Assembly (NCBI GenBank): GCA_039545355.1
Contig: BCJJ01000002.1
Coordinates: 1,645,518-1,709,517 of the forward strand
DNA length: 64,000 bases
Direction: 5' to 3'
Source of the DNA: Trichosporon coremiiforme
Taxonomy: Eukaryota; Basidiomycota; Tremellomycetes; Trichosporonales; Trichosporonaceae
The position numbers and the translations under genes were made by a program. The notes below the pieces were generated by a model, which ran no database searches, had not been told where the DNA came from, and saw only the letters and a list, made by a program, of their open reading frames with translations. Below are positions 10,674 to 26,066 of the stretch, piece by piece (the stretch's first letter is position 1; every line of letters starts with the position of its first letter).

Positions 10674-13600
10674 GAGCCTGAAACGACTGTCGGCGGTGGC
10701 GGGATTCGAGTGTGATTGAGACGACAAAGTGGGCAGGCAGGGAGTGTCGTTTGGGCAAAGAGAGTTTATTAACAATAGGAATGGAGAGCGAGTGAGCTCG
10801 GGAGCTATATAATTTTGCAGGTTGGACTAGGAATAGCAAGGAGACTAGCGAAGTCTAGATACGAGGGTGAACGACAACTAGTGGACTGGCGGAGCAGAGA
10901 GGAGGCCAGGGATACCGAAGGAGCGGTCATATAGTGGATGCCGTAGCCAGGCATGGCGGCGCATCGCCGACTGGGCATGTAGACCGAACGACTGGCGCGA
11001 GGGTGCTCGGCGGCCAGGACGCAGGTGAAGAAGTCGGGGGATTAGGGGAGGGCAAGGGTAAGAGGTATGGAGGCAAATCATGGCTGACGCGCAAGCGAGC
11101 CAAGGCCGCCAGGGGTTGGTAGCGACATTTGATTGGACTGAAGGCACCCTTGACGCCCCCCTTATCCTCGAGACTCAATCGTCGATTACTCGGCGCTCCC
11201 CTTGCGTCCTTGCGTCGTCGGTCCCTGGCGCCTTGCGGGCCATGCGCCCCGCGCGCTACGGTTATGCGGTTCCTGGGACCTCCCGTACCTCCATATCTCC
11301 ATCATATCCACCATATCCACCTGTGCCTCGGATACCCTAAGCGGCCGGCATTCGTGTTCGTCGTTTTCTCTACTCCTCCTCGCCCACACATCCCGGCAGC
11401 CCCATGGCGCAGCTTAGCCCAGTCGAAGCCCAGAAGCCCAGTAGGCTTACCCAGACTGGGGACTCCAACTCGTATCCATCGCCCTTCATGGCATCTGCGC
11501 TACTGATCGTACTGATCCACAGATAGCCATCGGTTCCTTGCCGGAGCTCTCGGCAGCCACTCAAATCTGGCTCCGCAATACCCGACAATCGACAATCGCA
11601 CATTTAACGAACGTGCTTTAGTCCGATCTCGCAACCCATTGCATGTTCGCTCCGCTGTCTCGCTGTCTGGGGCCTGACGTTTGGTCACAAGACAGCCTAG
11701 TCACAAGACAGCCTGTTCTCCTGTCCATTTCACGTTCATTCGGTGACATGCTCCACATACCCTGCTCCCTCTCTTGCCAACTTCTTACAACTGCCCACGG
11801 AGTCTCCTGACTCATCGCTTGTCTACGATGGCATGTTATCGAGACATGTATGCATGAAGCTTAACCGCGGAGGGCGGCGACTGCGAACCTGCGCCATGCG
11901 TATCTGGCTCGACGATGGTCGCTTCTGAATCTGATCTGGCACTGCTGGGCTCAGTCCATGACCATTCCTTCCTGACTTCTGGCTCAAAACATGCCGGAAC
12001 CACCACACTCAGGCTTGGCGGCCATCAACATCACTGTTGCGGCCTATTCCTCATCGAGGCGCCTTGATACGCCACCCCGCTGCGCCTTCATTCAATGCAG
12101 CACAGATGCAGTGCACAGCGCATGGCCCCCAGAAGGCCTTGTTTCGGACTCGCTCATTCTTCCCTTTCTGATGCCCTAGGCAAGTCCCTCCTAGCTGGAT
12201 GGAATGTGCCTGGTCTAAAATCATGATCCTGTGAATAGGAACCGCTTGCTGGCCAGTTTATCTCCTTCAGCAGACTGAGGTGATTACGCGATGCAAGCTG
12301 TGGCCGTGCGGTCCGAATTCTGGACACTGGTACGGCCGTGAGACCACTCAAACAATTTCAGACATCACGTGACCGGAGCACTTGTTGACCGCAGAACGAA
12401 CCGAGTATCCGCACACGAGTCGCCGAGCAAGGCTCGATATATGTGCTTCGGCATTCGGGAGGACTGCGTGAGTATATTCGTGATCCATCCAACCAGGCAG
12501 GTGGTGCGGTATCCGCATGTCCTCCTTGCCTGTCGATCGAGAACATTTCGGCGTAGGGGCTACACCCCTGTTGTCCTTTCGCTCTCCATGTCGCACCCGA
12601 GGTAAGAAAATGTTGGCGGAATGCTAATCTGGCATACTGCACCGGTAGTCGCACGAGCACGACATGATCGCACCCAAGCGAACGAAGCTAGGGCAAGACG
12701 CCGAAGAGTGAGAGACCCCATATAACAAGGTGTCCGGGCATGAAGCGTCTCAAACCTTGACTACCTTGATTATACCATACTTTGTGTTCGCGATATGTGA
12801 ACCGAAGCGAGTATGATCGTCGGGCATGAGCTAGCTGCCGAGTCATACCAGAGCTCTGCCCGTGGAATGGGCTTTCGTCCAAACCTTGTACTTAGCGCTT
12901 CTACTCTTGTAGTCGACTCGGTTCCCCCACGCCGTTCGGCACGGTCGGACAGCACTTTCCGCTTACCAGTATAACAGGGTGTCACGGGCTCTTTAAGAGG
13001 TGGACTCGAGGCCCCCTTGAATTACATAGACCCAGTGCTTTCTTGCTCCTGTCGCTCCAGAACGCTCCGCTCCGCTCTCAGACCATCGAGCGGGTGTTTG
13101 CACTCGTGATATCAGGGTGCCGCCGGCAAAGATAGCAAGTCCAAGCTGATTGGTGAACCTACTGGGTGGGGGTGTGACGCATGTAGTTCGTCCTGCGTGA
13201 GTCTGAACGTTCGGCAGTGCATGTTTGAGAGCCTTTGCGTCGACTCTGAACAGCTCATCGGTCTTGGGGGCATGGCCGTCGCCGAGAGCCAGAGTTCCCG
13301 GACGAGGCTGATGGACACGGAAGTGCGGGTGGACTTGCCGCGTGATGATCCGAAGCTCTAGCTCTGAAAACTGCCCCGCATGGAAAGGGCGGTCCAACCA
13401 TCGTCAGGACCGAAGTGGTGGGGAGCCCCATGTTGATACAAGCCTGAGAAAATGACGTGGACCGGCTACCGTGCGCATTTGGCGTCCACTGCCGCAATGC
13501 GCCGCAACGCGTCCTGAACTCGGAGAGCCGCGTGTCATCCCTCCACCGGGCCACCGCCCAAGTACACAAGTCACTCACGGGCCTTGTAACCGGATCGAGT

Positions 13601-13738
13601 ACCCCCGCGCACCCCCCGCCCCGTTCGCTCGCTCGCCTCGCCGGTACCCTATTTCTCACCTTCTTTCTCTTTCTATATATCAACTTTACCTTTCTCACTC
13701 ATTCATCTTCCCCCCATCTCCTTCCATCTTCATCCACC
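10674..13738. other. Gene-poor region upstream of enolase
   Basis: About 3 kb without a supported gene. Open frames are short, lack splice-compatible partners and show no recognisable domain. Visible features: a 16-nt unit (GTCACAAGACAGCCTA) repeated almost exactly in tandem at 11684-11714; many CT-rich stretches; and, from about 13650, the enolase promoter. No tRNA or other RNA gene was recognised. Confidence 0.5.
13674..13738 (+). promoter_or_regulatory. Enolase TATA-like box and pyrimidine-rich leader
   Basis: TATATAT occurs at 13674-13680, about 59 bp before the enolase ATG. It sits inside a C/T-rich tract running from about 13645 to the start codon, which is preceded by CCACC. Pyrimidine-rich leaders are known from strongly expressed fungal glycolytic genes; assignment here is by position and composition only. 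Confidence 0.5.
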
Positions 13739-15579
<1,841 letters not shown>

Positions 15580-15927
15580 AAAGTGGTCAAATCTATAGGT
15601 GTTATTAGTGACCTCGTAAAATTCGAAATGAATTTGAATAGCAGTACTTTGGGTGAGCGTGTACATGAGTTTGAACGACTGGATCATCGGGACGAGTCAT
15701 GGCGAACGAGCTCCAGAGTGGCACAACGTCTGCGCAGATCAGATGAACGAGGGTGTGGCCTTGCCAAAAAGACCTCAAGAGGCTTCCGGTGAATGAACGT
15801 CGCTGAGAGCCGTGCCCGGATGGCGATGGCTGCGCTGCACATTCTCACACGATCGTCAGATCGCATTCATTCGCGCCGGTTTCGGGCGTAACGCTATGTG
15901 GTTTACACGAGCTATAACAACCGCGGA
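15580..15927. other. Convergent intergenic region, no gene seen
   Basis: About 350 bp between the ends of the enolase and Tel2 genes, which converge. It should carry both 3' untranslated regions. No further element was recognised. Confidence 0.5.
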
Positions 15928-18900
15928 TCACCGCATCGCGCCCCACTTCTCCCCGATCTCTGCGATCTTGACGACGACGCCCGCGGCGTCCGCCCTGACT
16001 CGGCCCTCTCGGCTTCCGCCGGCTCCTGCATTCTTCAGCCCTGCCTGCTCGCGCTCGAATGCCCCGTGCGCCCATTCCCCAACAGCCAGGACGAGCTCAG
16101 CGTGGTCGAGCGCAAGTGTGCGCCCTGCGTCTAGGTCCACGCTGGCGTCTAGGGCGGCAAGAGCCAGCTCCAATGCAGAGCCTATAACTTGCGCGTCCCC
16201 GCCGTCCTCCTCCTGCGGCGCGGCCGAGCCAGCGGGCTCGGAACGTGCCGAAGGGTCAGCGGCGATCAGACTCTGGGCAGCCGGTCGGTGACGCGCCCCG
16301 ACTGTCACGGCGAGTTCAAGTCCGGCTGGCGCGAGTACGCTTAGAAAGCTCGGCGCATGTCTTGCTGCGTGAGTCAGGAGCGCGAGTGTCAGGAGGAACT
16401 TTTCGAGCGCTGATGGGCTGAGCACCATCCCCGTGCCTGCGCCGCGATATCGGTCACCCAGGGTGCGAGAGCGCACACTCGCATTCTGGAAGTACTCCCA
16501 GAACCGGTTCACGAGCGGGAGGATGAAGTACTCGCCCGCTACTTGGGCGTAGGGCACTACAGGGCTTTGTTGTGAGACAGATTCAGCGGCCATCTGGCGA
16601 GAGGCGAGAGTGCCCTGCTCAGCGACCTTGCGCCGCTTCGTCTGTCCCACAGTCAGTCGCTTCTGCCTCGCGATCTCCGGGTGCGCCTCCCCCGCGGCAG
16701 CCCCCTTTGACAAAAGCAGATTGCGCATTCCGCTGATCGCGCCTTCGAGCTGCCCCTGCCCCGAGTTCTGCACATCTGTTGGGGTGACATATTTCTCGTG
16801 CAGGTGTGAAGGCAGCATCTTGGACGGGAAGTCGACTCTCTTCGTGCGTGCCTCGGGCGCGCTAAGGCCGGCCAGTTCTCGCCCGCCCATCGCCAACGCA
16901 GTCAGCATGACACCCTTCTGTAGCAGGGAGTAGGACTGGGAGAAGTACTGCTGCGAGAGGAAGGGCGGGACGTTTGTCGGGGAGCAAGCCACAAGCGCCG
17001 ACAGCAGCCCTTGGCGTTGATTCTCAAAGTCGTCGAGGTGGAACGGATTCGAGAGGGCTAATGCTGCCGCCGCCACCGATACCGCATTCTCGACAACTTC
17101 GCCACCAAAGTTCCGCTTTGCCCTGATGAGTGGCTCGCCATATGTCAACGCGAGCTCTATAGACTCCGGGCTGTCCTTATCCCGCAACAGATCGGCAAGC
17201 TGGCGCACGTACACCGGCCGCTTGAGCTTTTCCTTCTTCGCAGCGTCGAGTGCGAGTGTAGGGTCCGCGGCGACCTCGGCGAGATACGAAGGCGACAGGG
17301 AACGTGACCGAGAAGAGCCAGAACCATCGCTGTCGTACCCCTGCAACGTGTCTGCTTCCTGGTCCGCGTCCAACATGACGACTATTGGCCGGGGTTTCGG
17401 CTCCTTGCTGCGGCTCTGGCGCTCGGACTTCGCGTTTGGTTTCGGCGCAGCCTGTTGAGGCTTGGAAGACGGGTGAGCGTTCTCCTGCCCGCGATGCCAG
17501 CCGAGCTGCCAGTCCCCATCGTCGCCGAGCTTTGCGTCGTCATCCTTCAAACCGATGCTGCTCCTCAACACCCTCGCCTCCTCCTTGCCTTCCCCATCTC
17601 CGTCCCAGGCGCCCTTGAACCCGAACCTCAGCCGTTTTGGACCGCCGGGCGCTTTGGGTGCAGCCTTGCTCGGGTCTTGCTCTCCCATCAGATTGTCCTG
17701 GAGCTCCTTCATCTGGTCCTCCTCTGACGGGCCCGGGACGTCATCTCCTCCCTCCTCGATAGTCCGCTCGCTCATGATTTCGGCGATCAGCATGCCGAGC
17801 CGCCTGATCTTCGGCTCGGGATGGAAGAGGTACGCTTGAATCGCCTGGATGAAGCGCGCGCGGTGCGAGAGGCCGATGACATGGGGATCCATAGGCGGCA
17901 ACAATGATAGCGCCAGGATAACGAGGTGTGTGTAATCTTTCGTAAGTCAACGTATCCCGGGCAGTAAACTCACTGTACTGAGCAGCATATGTGGCATACT
18001 TGATGTGCTTGGGGTCGCACGAAGCCTCGAGTACAGCGTCAAGGAATGCGTGTTTTGCAGACGCGGATCCATCGCCCACCCACGCAGCAGCAATACGCCT
18101 TATAGCTTCCATAATACCCTCCACACTGATGGACTGGGAGAGGAGCGCGTTGATGACTGCTCCCCAAGCATCCGATCCAGTATCAGGTCTGCCGAGGAAC
18201 TGGCCCATCACAACGGCGGCGCGCTTGACAATCTCACTTGGCTTGTCAGCCTCCATCGGATTCGTGTATGGTGGCGAGATCCTCAGTGCGAGGTGCACGA
18301 GGAGCCCGGCGATGAACGCCTTCAGAGTCGCGTCCGAGAGTGGCAACAAGAGGCTGGGGAAGAAGTTGTCTGGATATGGCGGCAGCGGCCAGCCGGGAAG
18401 GGGATGCAAATGGTCGAGCACGGGGGGTAGGAAGGCGGGGAAGAACGACGGCGTCGGTGTGTCAATCTCTGTCGCTGGCATTATCGTGAACAGCCCAAGA
18501 CGACCAAGCTTCTCGAGTACTTCGCGCAGCGAAGCGAGGTTGAGGCTGTTTTGCGACACCTCATACAGCAGGCTCTCGAGGCGGCGAACATAGGTGTCAA
18601 AGTATGCACGGGGAACAAGAGCAGCGGGGACGTCACCTGCCCACGCGCCTTCTTTCCACCGCCCGACCGCGTTCGCCGCCTTCGCCGGCAGCGACGTCGA
18701 CGTCCGCACCGCGTCGTTCCAGAGCAGCGGGGTGTTTTCCTTTCCATGCGTCGCCCAGTACAGCGCGTCGATACTGTACGCCTGTGCCAAGTTATCCAGA
18801 GTGTCGAGGACAAACTCTCTAGCCTCGGCCGGCGGCGGTATAGGGGGTGCCGGCGCCAGCGCGGCGGTAAGTGTTAGATACGCCGCGAGCGCGACTTGCC

Positions 18901-19195
18901 GCGCTGTCCTTGCTGTCGTGGCGGAAGGGGCCGGGCAGAAAAAGCTGTCGAGGAGCTTTCGACCCCGCTCGTCAAGAGCAGGCCAAAAAGTAGGCATCGT
19001 ATTCAGTAGCCCTTGCTGTACTGAAGGGAGGTAGCGCTGGATCGCCCTGTCGTTGTCGGAGGAAGGCACACTCATAGGTCCCAGACCGATGGCGTCTAGT
19101 ACCGAAGACAGCTGGAAAGCGTACTCATCCGCATCAGCAAAACCCGAGCGGAGCGAGTCTCGCAGACTCTTCAGAGCCTCTGCCGGGTTGTCCAT
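15928..19195 (-). CDS. TEL2: Telomere length regulation protein Tel2
   Basis: Tel2 is the core of the Tel2-Tti1-Tti2 complex, which with Hsp90 matures PIKK kinases such as TOR, ATM/Tel1 and ATR. Two exons: 19195-17974 and 17936-15928, joined by a 37-nt intron ending in GAAAG, giving about 1076 residues. The N-terminal half is an alpha-helical solenoid starting MDNPAEALKSLRDSLRSGF. The conserved C-terminal Tel2 domain includes HRARFIQAIQAYLFHPEPKI followed by RRLGMLIAEIMSER, RPVYVRQLADLLRDKDSPES and GLLSALVACSPTNVP. An acidic Ser-rich loop separates the two, as in yeast and human Tel2. The protein is longer than the usual 700-900 residues because of low-complexity insertions. It is transcribed divergently from the PAC3-like gene, whose start is 175 bp away, so the two share a promoter region. 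Confidence 0.85.
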
Positions 19196-19370
19196 TGCTT
19201 TCGAAGTCGGTAGGCCGAAATAGTTGTTGTTGAGAGTTCGCGGAACATTCTCCAGACGTCACCGGTGGAGGTGAGTGTGGAGGTTGACGGAATCTGAACA
19301 TCGTGACACTCGTTGATGGCCGAGGTGATTTCACTTCGATGTACCGTCCACAGCACAAGTATCCATCGAC

Positions 19371-19923
19371 ATGTCTATGCTCCTCGAGGAAGTGCTTGAG
19401 GTTCAGCTGCCTAGTGGCGCAGAGCCCCAGAACTCGATCGACTCCTTCCAGCTGCGTCGCACCGTCGGCGGCGTGGACACCGAACTCCTCATCCAGACCT
19501 TCGACGACCGGATACTCGTCCTCGTCACGCAGAATGGTAAAGTCGGACCGCTGGTGAGTAGTTGCGGACTCACGGTTCCTAACTGACTGGCAGACGCAGG
19601 TGTCTTTGCCCCCAGTCGTTGAACTCCAACCCCCTCCCTCGCAAGAGACTCCGACAGGACTTTCCGCCCTCCCGCCCCCGCCCTCGTCAATCCACTTGAC
19701 TCCTTTGCTCGGCTCTCCCATCGATCCTCCCCTACACGACCTCTACGTGTCCCAAATTGCGACTCTGATTTGGTGGAGTCTGCAGCTTTCGCATGCCCCA
19801 AGACGCAATGTTATCGTTGGTCTGACGTTCGCCAAGAAGAAGACCGACACTGTCGATGATGCGGAGCGCGAGCGCTTTGGTGGCATTGCGAAGATGGTCG
19901 CCGCATGGCCTGGACCCAAGTAG
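19371..19923 (+). CDS. Proteasome assembly chaperone 3-like protein
   Basis: Two exons, 19371-19553 and 19600-19923, give 168 residues. The pattern matches the small PAC3/PSMG3 family, which helps build the 20S proteasome alpha ring together with PAC4. An N-terminal beta strand lies around VDTELLIQTF. The signature DDRILVLVTQNGKVGPLVSL closely resembles the animal PAC3 core. The C-terminal half has a helix plus strand (PLHDLYVSQIATLIWW, RNVIVGLTFAKK) and a final helix ending AKMVAAWPGPK. The Pro-rich insertion (about residues 64-90) is longer than in animals. Yeast Poc3/Irc25 is very divergent, so the assignment rests on the central strand motif and on size. Confidence 0.7.
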
Positions 19924-20214
19924 ACTGTAACATAATACAACCGCTGTAGGATTTCATCTGTGTGTTCCGCTCGCGGTCCTGGTGTAGCAGGTAAAGTGCT
20001 GCATGCGGCATGGACAGGTATAAGGGTATCTGGGCTGACATGTAAGCCCACGTAACAGTCCGTTCATATATCCGTTCAATTTGTGAGACCTAGCTAGTCG
20101 GAAGCTATGGAGGGGAATGTAGGCCACGGTCGACCTCAAATGCGTGCAATGTCATGGATGCCTAACCACTGGCATGGGGAAGTGCAAGAGAGAAGTAGGG
20201 ATAGGGAAGGTGAT

Positions 20215-21874
20215 CTAGTTGCGGTAGGGGTTGTTGTTGTTGGGGCGCGAGGCCATCTCGACATCGTAGACGCCGTGATGAGCCTCGCCGTGGTCGGGAC
20301 CGGCGCCCGACTGGTCGGCGAGCTTCTCCTGAGCCGCCGTGGTGGCGGTGGCAGGGTCTCCGATACCCGAACGAGTTCCCCATCCAGTCTTGTGGAGAGT
20401 GAAGAGAGCGTAGAGCTTCATGACCGCGAAGTAGTAACCGAAGAGAATGAACACCGGCACGTAGATAATGTCCTGCGGGCGTTCCCAAAGATGGGGGAGG
20501 AGCTTGAGAGTACGAGTCGCGAGGAGCCAGACGAGGTACGAAACCACGATGTTCCAGGCAGGCAGGTGGTAACCTCCGTCCTCGATCGGCTTGGTCGACT
20601 TCCAGAGCAGTACGCAGACCAGACAAGGACCAACAAGAAGAGTGAGGGGGTTGATGAACTTGTCGAGCATGGTGTAGCAGACGTAGGGGTGCTTGGTCCA
20701 CACGTAGCGCTCAGTGAAGACGGAACGGAAGTCGGATCGCCAAGTGTTACGCGTCCATCGGAGTACCTGCTTCAGGAAACGCCAGTTGGGCTTCATGGTC
20801 GACAGCAGCTCAGCCTCCTTGCAGACCTGGACATAGGTGTTCCATCCGTGAGAGACCATCCATCGCGTGAGGAACTTGTCGTCACCAGAGTTGAGGTGGT
20901 ACTTGCCGAGCCACAGGTCGTTGGTGAATCCGTGGAGGAAGTCGGGGTCCTTCAGAATAACAGTGCGGTACGCGGCAGTTCGGCCCGAAAGACACGGGAT
21001 ACCTCCGTCGATGTGGGTAGAAGAAGAGATTTCAATGTTGCGGATAGTGAGACGGAAAGCGGCCAGAACCTCCCAGACGGTCATCCTAGGACCACAGGGC
21101 TTCACGCGCTGTGACGTTCCGACTCCACCGACCTGCTGGTCCTCGAAACAGGCGAGAACGTAAGGGAGGAGTAGAGGTGGCCAAATGGCATCGTCGTCAG
21201 CAAAGACAATGATATCGGTCTCGGTGTTTCGGATGCCATGCGCCATCTGCAAACGCTTGTTGGCGAACGGCACGGTCAGGACCCGGATACGGCTGGGGTC
21301 GACACTGTTGGCGAGCTCCTGGAGAGGGCCCTGCATCTTCTCCTCCGTGACGATAATGATCTCCTTGGGGCTACCCTGGAGCCAGGAGAACGCCGCCTCT
21401 CTGAACTCCTCACCGGCGTCTATGGTCGGAACGATAATGGTCACATCCTCGGAAGCACGGTCTGAGGCTATCAGTGAAGTTCATGGACACACACACGGTG
21501 TCAGTACGCACAAGTGGGAGTTTCGGGCAGGGGGATGGGGCGGTACACGAATCGCGCGAGAAGACGGAAGATGTACCAGAGGTATCGGTAGAAACTGCGC
21601 AGTAGGTTAGCCGACAATACACGATCGGAACATCAGGGAGATAGACACGCCAGAGTACAACGGGCTGCCATCTTCTGTAGTGCACTGCGCAACAGCGCAC
21701 CGATTACAGTTATACGTACCCGATAAGACCAATGGGCACGACTTCGTGGGGGTTAGCATCATCTCTCGAGCCAGGTCCGAAAATACGCACAAACCGGAAA
21801 CTTGTCCGCGGTCAGGTCTGCGGGAAGTCAGCAACTAGCTCGGATTGTCACGCGGTGTGCAACTTACACAGCAT
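20215..21874 (-). CDS. Processive family-2 glycosyltransferase, Cps1/hyaluronan-synthase-like
   Basis: Likely a membrane polysaccharide synthase; the closest match I recognise is Cryptococcus Cps1, a hyaluronan-synthase-type enzyme. Exons in transcription order: 21874-21868, 21817-21795, 21741-21720, 21684-21621, 21594-21512, 21461-20215, giving 471 residues with every phase consistent. GT2 hallmarks are present: TIIVPTID at the nucleotide-binding strand, FADDDAIWP (DxD), SGDDKFLTRW, and the processivity motif QVLRW (QxxRW). Hydrophobic spans lie near residues 35-60 (LWYIFRLLARFVY) and in the C-terminal third (FINPLTLLVGPCLVCVLLW, WNIVVSYLVWLLA, VPVFILFGYYFAVMKLYALF). The cytosolic tail is Asn/Pro-rich. 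The first three exons are very short (7, 23 and 22 nt), so the 5' end is less certain. The leader (21890-22160) is strongly pyrimidine-rich on the coding strand. Confidence 0.88.
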
Positions 21875-24800
21875 GGTGGGCGACGGCGCGCGCTTTCGCG
21901 GCGGGAGTACAAGCTAAAGAGTCGGCTTCGAGATTGACACGGATGATCGTTGGGTGAAACAGAAACTACAGTGAAGACTCTGAGGGCCGAGCGGCACCAA
22001 CTCGCTTCACTTTCGTCGGCGGTCGTACAGCGCGATGGCGAAGATGAAAGAGAATAGGAGGATGGAAGAGGAGAAAGGAAAAGGGCGGAAGGAAGGTAAG
22101 GAAGGATGAGATGATGAGAGAAAGGAGGAGCAAAAGCCAGGCCAGCGCGCGACCGGTCAATGGCGACTAGGGAATGAGTTTGTGGGTACTGGGAAGTGGG
22201 AAGCCTGGGTGCTGAGTGGTGGCCGCTGGCTGGGTGGGATGCTGGGACGGTGGGTGATGGGTGAGATGTGAAGCGGGGGTGAAAATAGGTCTGCGATACT
22301 CGGGCTCTCAGGGATCAGGGCGCCAGCCGATCGAGAGTGGGAGGGAAGAACGCTAGAGGGTGAGGGGACCGAGGCCGGCCAGTCAGGGCACCACCACAGG
22401 GAAGAGGCACACAACTTGCTGTGCACCTGGCACCTGGCGCGCCTGAGTGGTGGTCACGGTGGGTGGTGTGCACCGTACAGCAGCGTGTTCCATCGTTTAG
22501 GTCCCGTCGTGAGGGTCGTGAGGACAAGCTGTACAACGTACAACGGGTGCACGGGTGCAGCCATGTACCTGGAGCACCCCCAACCCCCCAACGCAGGGCG
22601 TGACGTCGCAATGTCTGCCCAATACCCTCCATTAGTTCCTCATTACAATCTCGCTAGTTCTCATTCAATTCCCCTTCCTCTCGACATTATGAAGTCCCGC
22701 AGCCGCTGTCGAGCTCCACTTGCGTGGGAAGCCTCATCTTCCGTCCCAGAGATGGCTTGCACAATGGAGGGCAATCTCGAGCATTTCAGTGTATGCACAG
22801 CTCCTAATGGCCAGCTTGTTAGTTTTTCAAGCTTACGACTCCGGAGCTTCACCGGCCAGCTGTACTGCTGCTATGCTGGAGGACGGAGATCCATGGACTC
22901 AAGACTTTAACTTCGGGGCGGCAGGGGATCGAGAGGGATCTTGCTGCGAGACCGCATGTCGCTCGCACTCGGCTTCTGCCCCCGTTGCCATGCATTAAGA
23001 CCACGCGCACCTTGGTACACGATGATACCACCATGCCACCGCACTCCGTTTTTCTGCACCCAAACAGTCAGGAAGCGCGTCGGTCCCTGAGCAGCGAAAC
23101 ACCGTTTTTGTGCCGACCCCGTCCTCGCGTCCTCCCATCTCCACTACACCACAAGGTTGGGTTTTACTCTTCAGTCGCCTTACATACGGCATGCGTTCCT
23201 CGCTCTAGGATCTGCAGATCGTGATGTGTTGAAGCAGTGCACACTTTCGGACAACTCGGCCTGTGAGATGTAGGTGCGTGCGAGTGCGCCTGGCGTCCGA
23301 GTCCAGATCGGCCCAACCTGGATGGAGGCTGCAAGATGTCACGGGTGTGACGAGTGAGCGACTGCGCTTCAGTAAGCCCAGGGTGGTGTTAAGGGTCCTG
23401 TTCCTTGCGACCCCTTCAGCGCTGCCACCAGCCGGCCGCCGATTGGTGCCCAGGGCAAATCCTCCAGGGTTGGTCCCTTCACCTGGGCCAGGGTGCACAG
23501 GGTGCATGGCTGGATGATCATCGTCCTCTACCGAGGTCACGCTCGCATCCCATCAGGCCAGCAAGATTTTTGAGCACGGCACGGTAGATACGGCGCGACG
23601 GCAGCCTTGGCGAATCACGCAGCTTCCACTCCCACCATTCATGTCCCAGCCTGGCACAGCTGAATTAGAATTATGCCAAGTCCTCGCCCCGGCACTAAGG
23701 GACACACTGAGCACGAGTCCTTGTCCTTGCTATTCCTGACTTCTCGGCCCGCGCACGGCACATCACTGGCGAGCTCTGGACGCGCGCGTTTGCAGGAGCA
23801 TTCACAATCGTCCAAAGGTGAACGCCTTGTGCGAAATCAAGGCAGTGTCAGCATACTTCAGTCGAGGGCTCGTTGGAAGCTAAGTAGAGTCTGCAAGCTT
23901 GACAGATCGGGACCGCCTGGAACATCTCGTCGTGAGTGCGGACCAGACATATGGTGCCCCCTCGTGTCCGACTTTGCCGGCGTGTTTCTGGTTCAGCCGT
24001 GCAACCATACGCACCTGTAGCACCCCCTGTGAATTTCATTGCATGATCGCTCATTTTGGAAGCTGCCACTGAACCTGGCCTGTTTGGTGTCCGGCGGAGC
24101 AGTAGTGTATGGCATGCCTGCATCATTTTGCGCAGAGACCACTGCTTGAGTCAGCGGCATCACTTTTGGGCCCCTCACGATGGATGTGCTGAAGGCCAAT
24201 TCTCGGTGAACCTGCTTCTAGGGCTGCCACGGCCAGCCGTTCCGCCTGCCAGGTTTGGCCATTACTGTGCCATGGGGATCGCGCCATGAGCACTGCCCGT
24301 CAGCATGGGTAGGGGCACATCACGAGCGTGTCACGAATGTAGACCATGATGGGCTGTCTCGTGAATTTCACTGCTGTCATAATACGGCTGTTGTGCGAGT
24401 GGCTGTCGCATGTTCATCACCGGCCCCAGACCCGCATAACCGACTCGATGGGTCATACGCCCGCGCCTGGCGTCTGGGCGGCTGCGTCGGACCAGGCGTA
24501 TATTGACACATTCGGCATGGGCAAGGAAAGGCTAATAGAGGTCCTGCTGCGGATGGGACCGTGGAAGCAGCGTGAAGGCAGATCCCAGGGGGTTGTATGT
24601 CGATGGCGCAGATACTGCATTCAGAATGACGGCGAGGCAGCAACGTCCAGCCATACCGTTGCCCACGGAGCCGGGGTTCTGCCCGCTGCTAGCTCTTTGC
24701 CTGATCTCCGCTAATACCTTAGCAACCATCGCCCTATCGGGGACTCGTTCGGCAAGCCCTTATCAGGCGAGCGCACCTCGGAAGTCGCTGTTCGCGGGCA

Positions 24801-26066
24801 CGGGAGCCACGACGCTGGCTCTGAAGTTCCGAGCCGCCCCCACCCCCGTCCCCTTTCTAAGGACCACTGTGTCGGCCAGAGGAGGGGACCGACCGCCGCG
24901 ATATTCCTCCTACCACCGCGATATCAGTACCGGATATGCAGGTCGAATACGACCAGGCCTTGCGATGCACGGTTGTCACCAGATGGACAGCACGGCACTT
25001 ACATGTATGACGTGTCCGGATCAGCAGCTCAACATGGAGCCATGGCCTCATACCCCTTCGCTTCCCAGCCTGCCTTAGCTCTGGAACTGACGGCTACTGC
25101 GCAGCGCCCGGATGCAGGAAGTCATCGGCGTCACGACGTCATCGTGTATTCACATCCACAACGCCTAGGACACTGTACCAGGTCAAACGCGCCGAGAAAC
25201 CAGCACTAAGCCGGCATCTTAACACCGGTGCCAAATTTGCAAGGGTCTGACCTCTCTTGCTGGCTATTTGGGTCTTCGACGTTCACGGCAACAAGAGATC
25301 TGTGACAGATTGATCAGTTTATCGACTGCTTGGGATGAGATGGGTCCACTGAACGCTAATAGACTTCCAATCGAGGACGAGATCTGGGATGTGGCACTTC
25401 CGATCACTGTCAGTTCACATCTCCAGAAGGTCTACGGTACTCCCTACATCACCCCTGAGGCTGAGAACAGTGCGGGAGGAACTGATACTGCGAACTAGCG
25501 CTGAGAACAATATCATAGCTCTTGTTTCTGCGATATCGCTGCATGGCTTTCGTCGCTCGCCTGTTGGGCCCAGTGCAGTCCGGACACTGGCTGCAGCGAA
25601 CGTCATCGGCAGCGATGTACATACAAGTTCCTACAACACCACGCTCGTCACCCCGGTGCTTAGAACAGCAGGCCATCTTCATGCGTGCCCGCAGAGGGCA
25701 ACTGGATGCCACTTTCGGTGCCCACTGTTGGAATCTAAGTCACTGGATACCCGAGTGACAATGTGACTCGCAGCGCGACTAGGCAGGACTGATCGATTGA
25801 GATGGGGTTGCACAGGATGGCCAGGCGATCATTTATATATCTACAGGCAGCTAGATAACAATAAGACTAGTTGCAGGCTGTCGGAAGGCGCCGCGGACGC
25901 CAAGAATGTGGTTAAGAAGTATGTCCTTAACGAGAACAATAAAACGTCAAAACGGGGGTGCTGCCGAGCACCGGGGTGACGGGCCATGAAATCACGTGAT
26001 TTCCAACACACCAGATTGATGAGGTGCCGGCCCGGACTCCGGGTCTCAGATTCCCTCATTCGAGCC
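21875..26066. other. Gene-poor region, part 1
   Basis: After the GT2 leader (C/T-rich on the minus strand to about 22160) roughly 3.9 kb contain no gene I can support. Open frames are short and overlapping, with no consistent splice-linked coding sequence and no recognisable domain. Small direct repeats such as CACCTGGCACCTGG near 22423-22436 occur. No terminal repeats or transposase remnants were recognised. Confidence 0.45.

Noticed and set aside
20107..21114. 335-codon open frame on the plus strand opposite the GT2 gene
   Set aside because: No domain, overlaps a gene with clear catalytic motifs.
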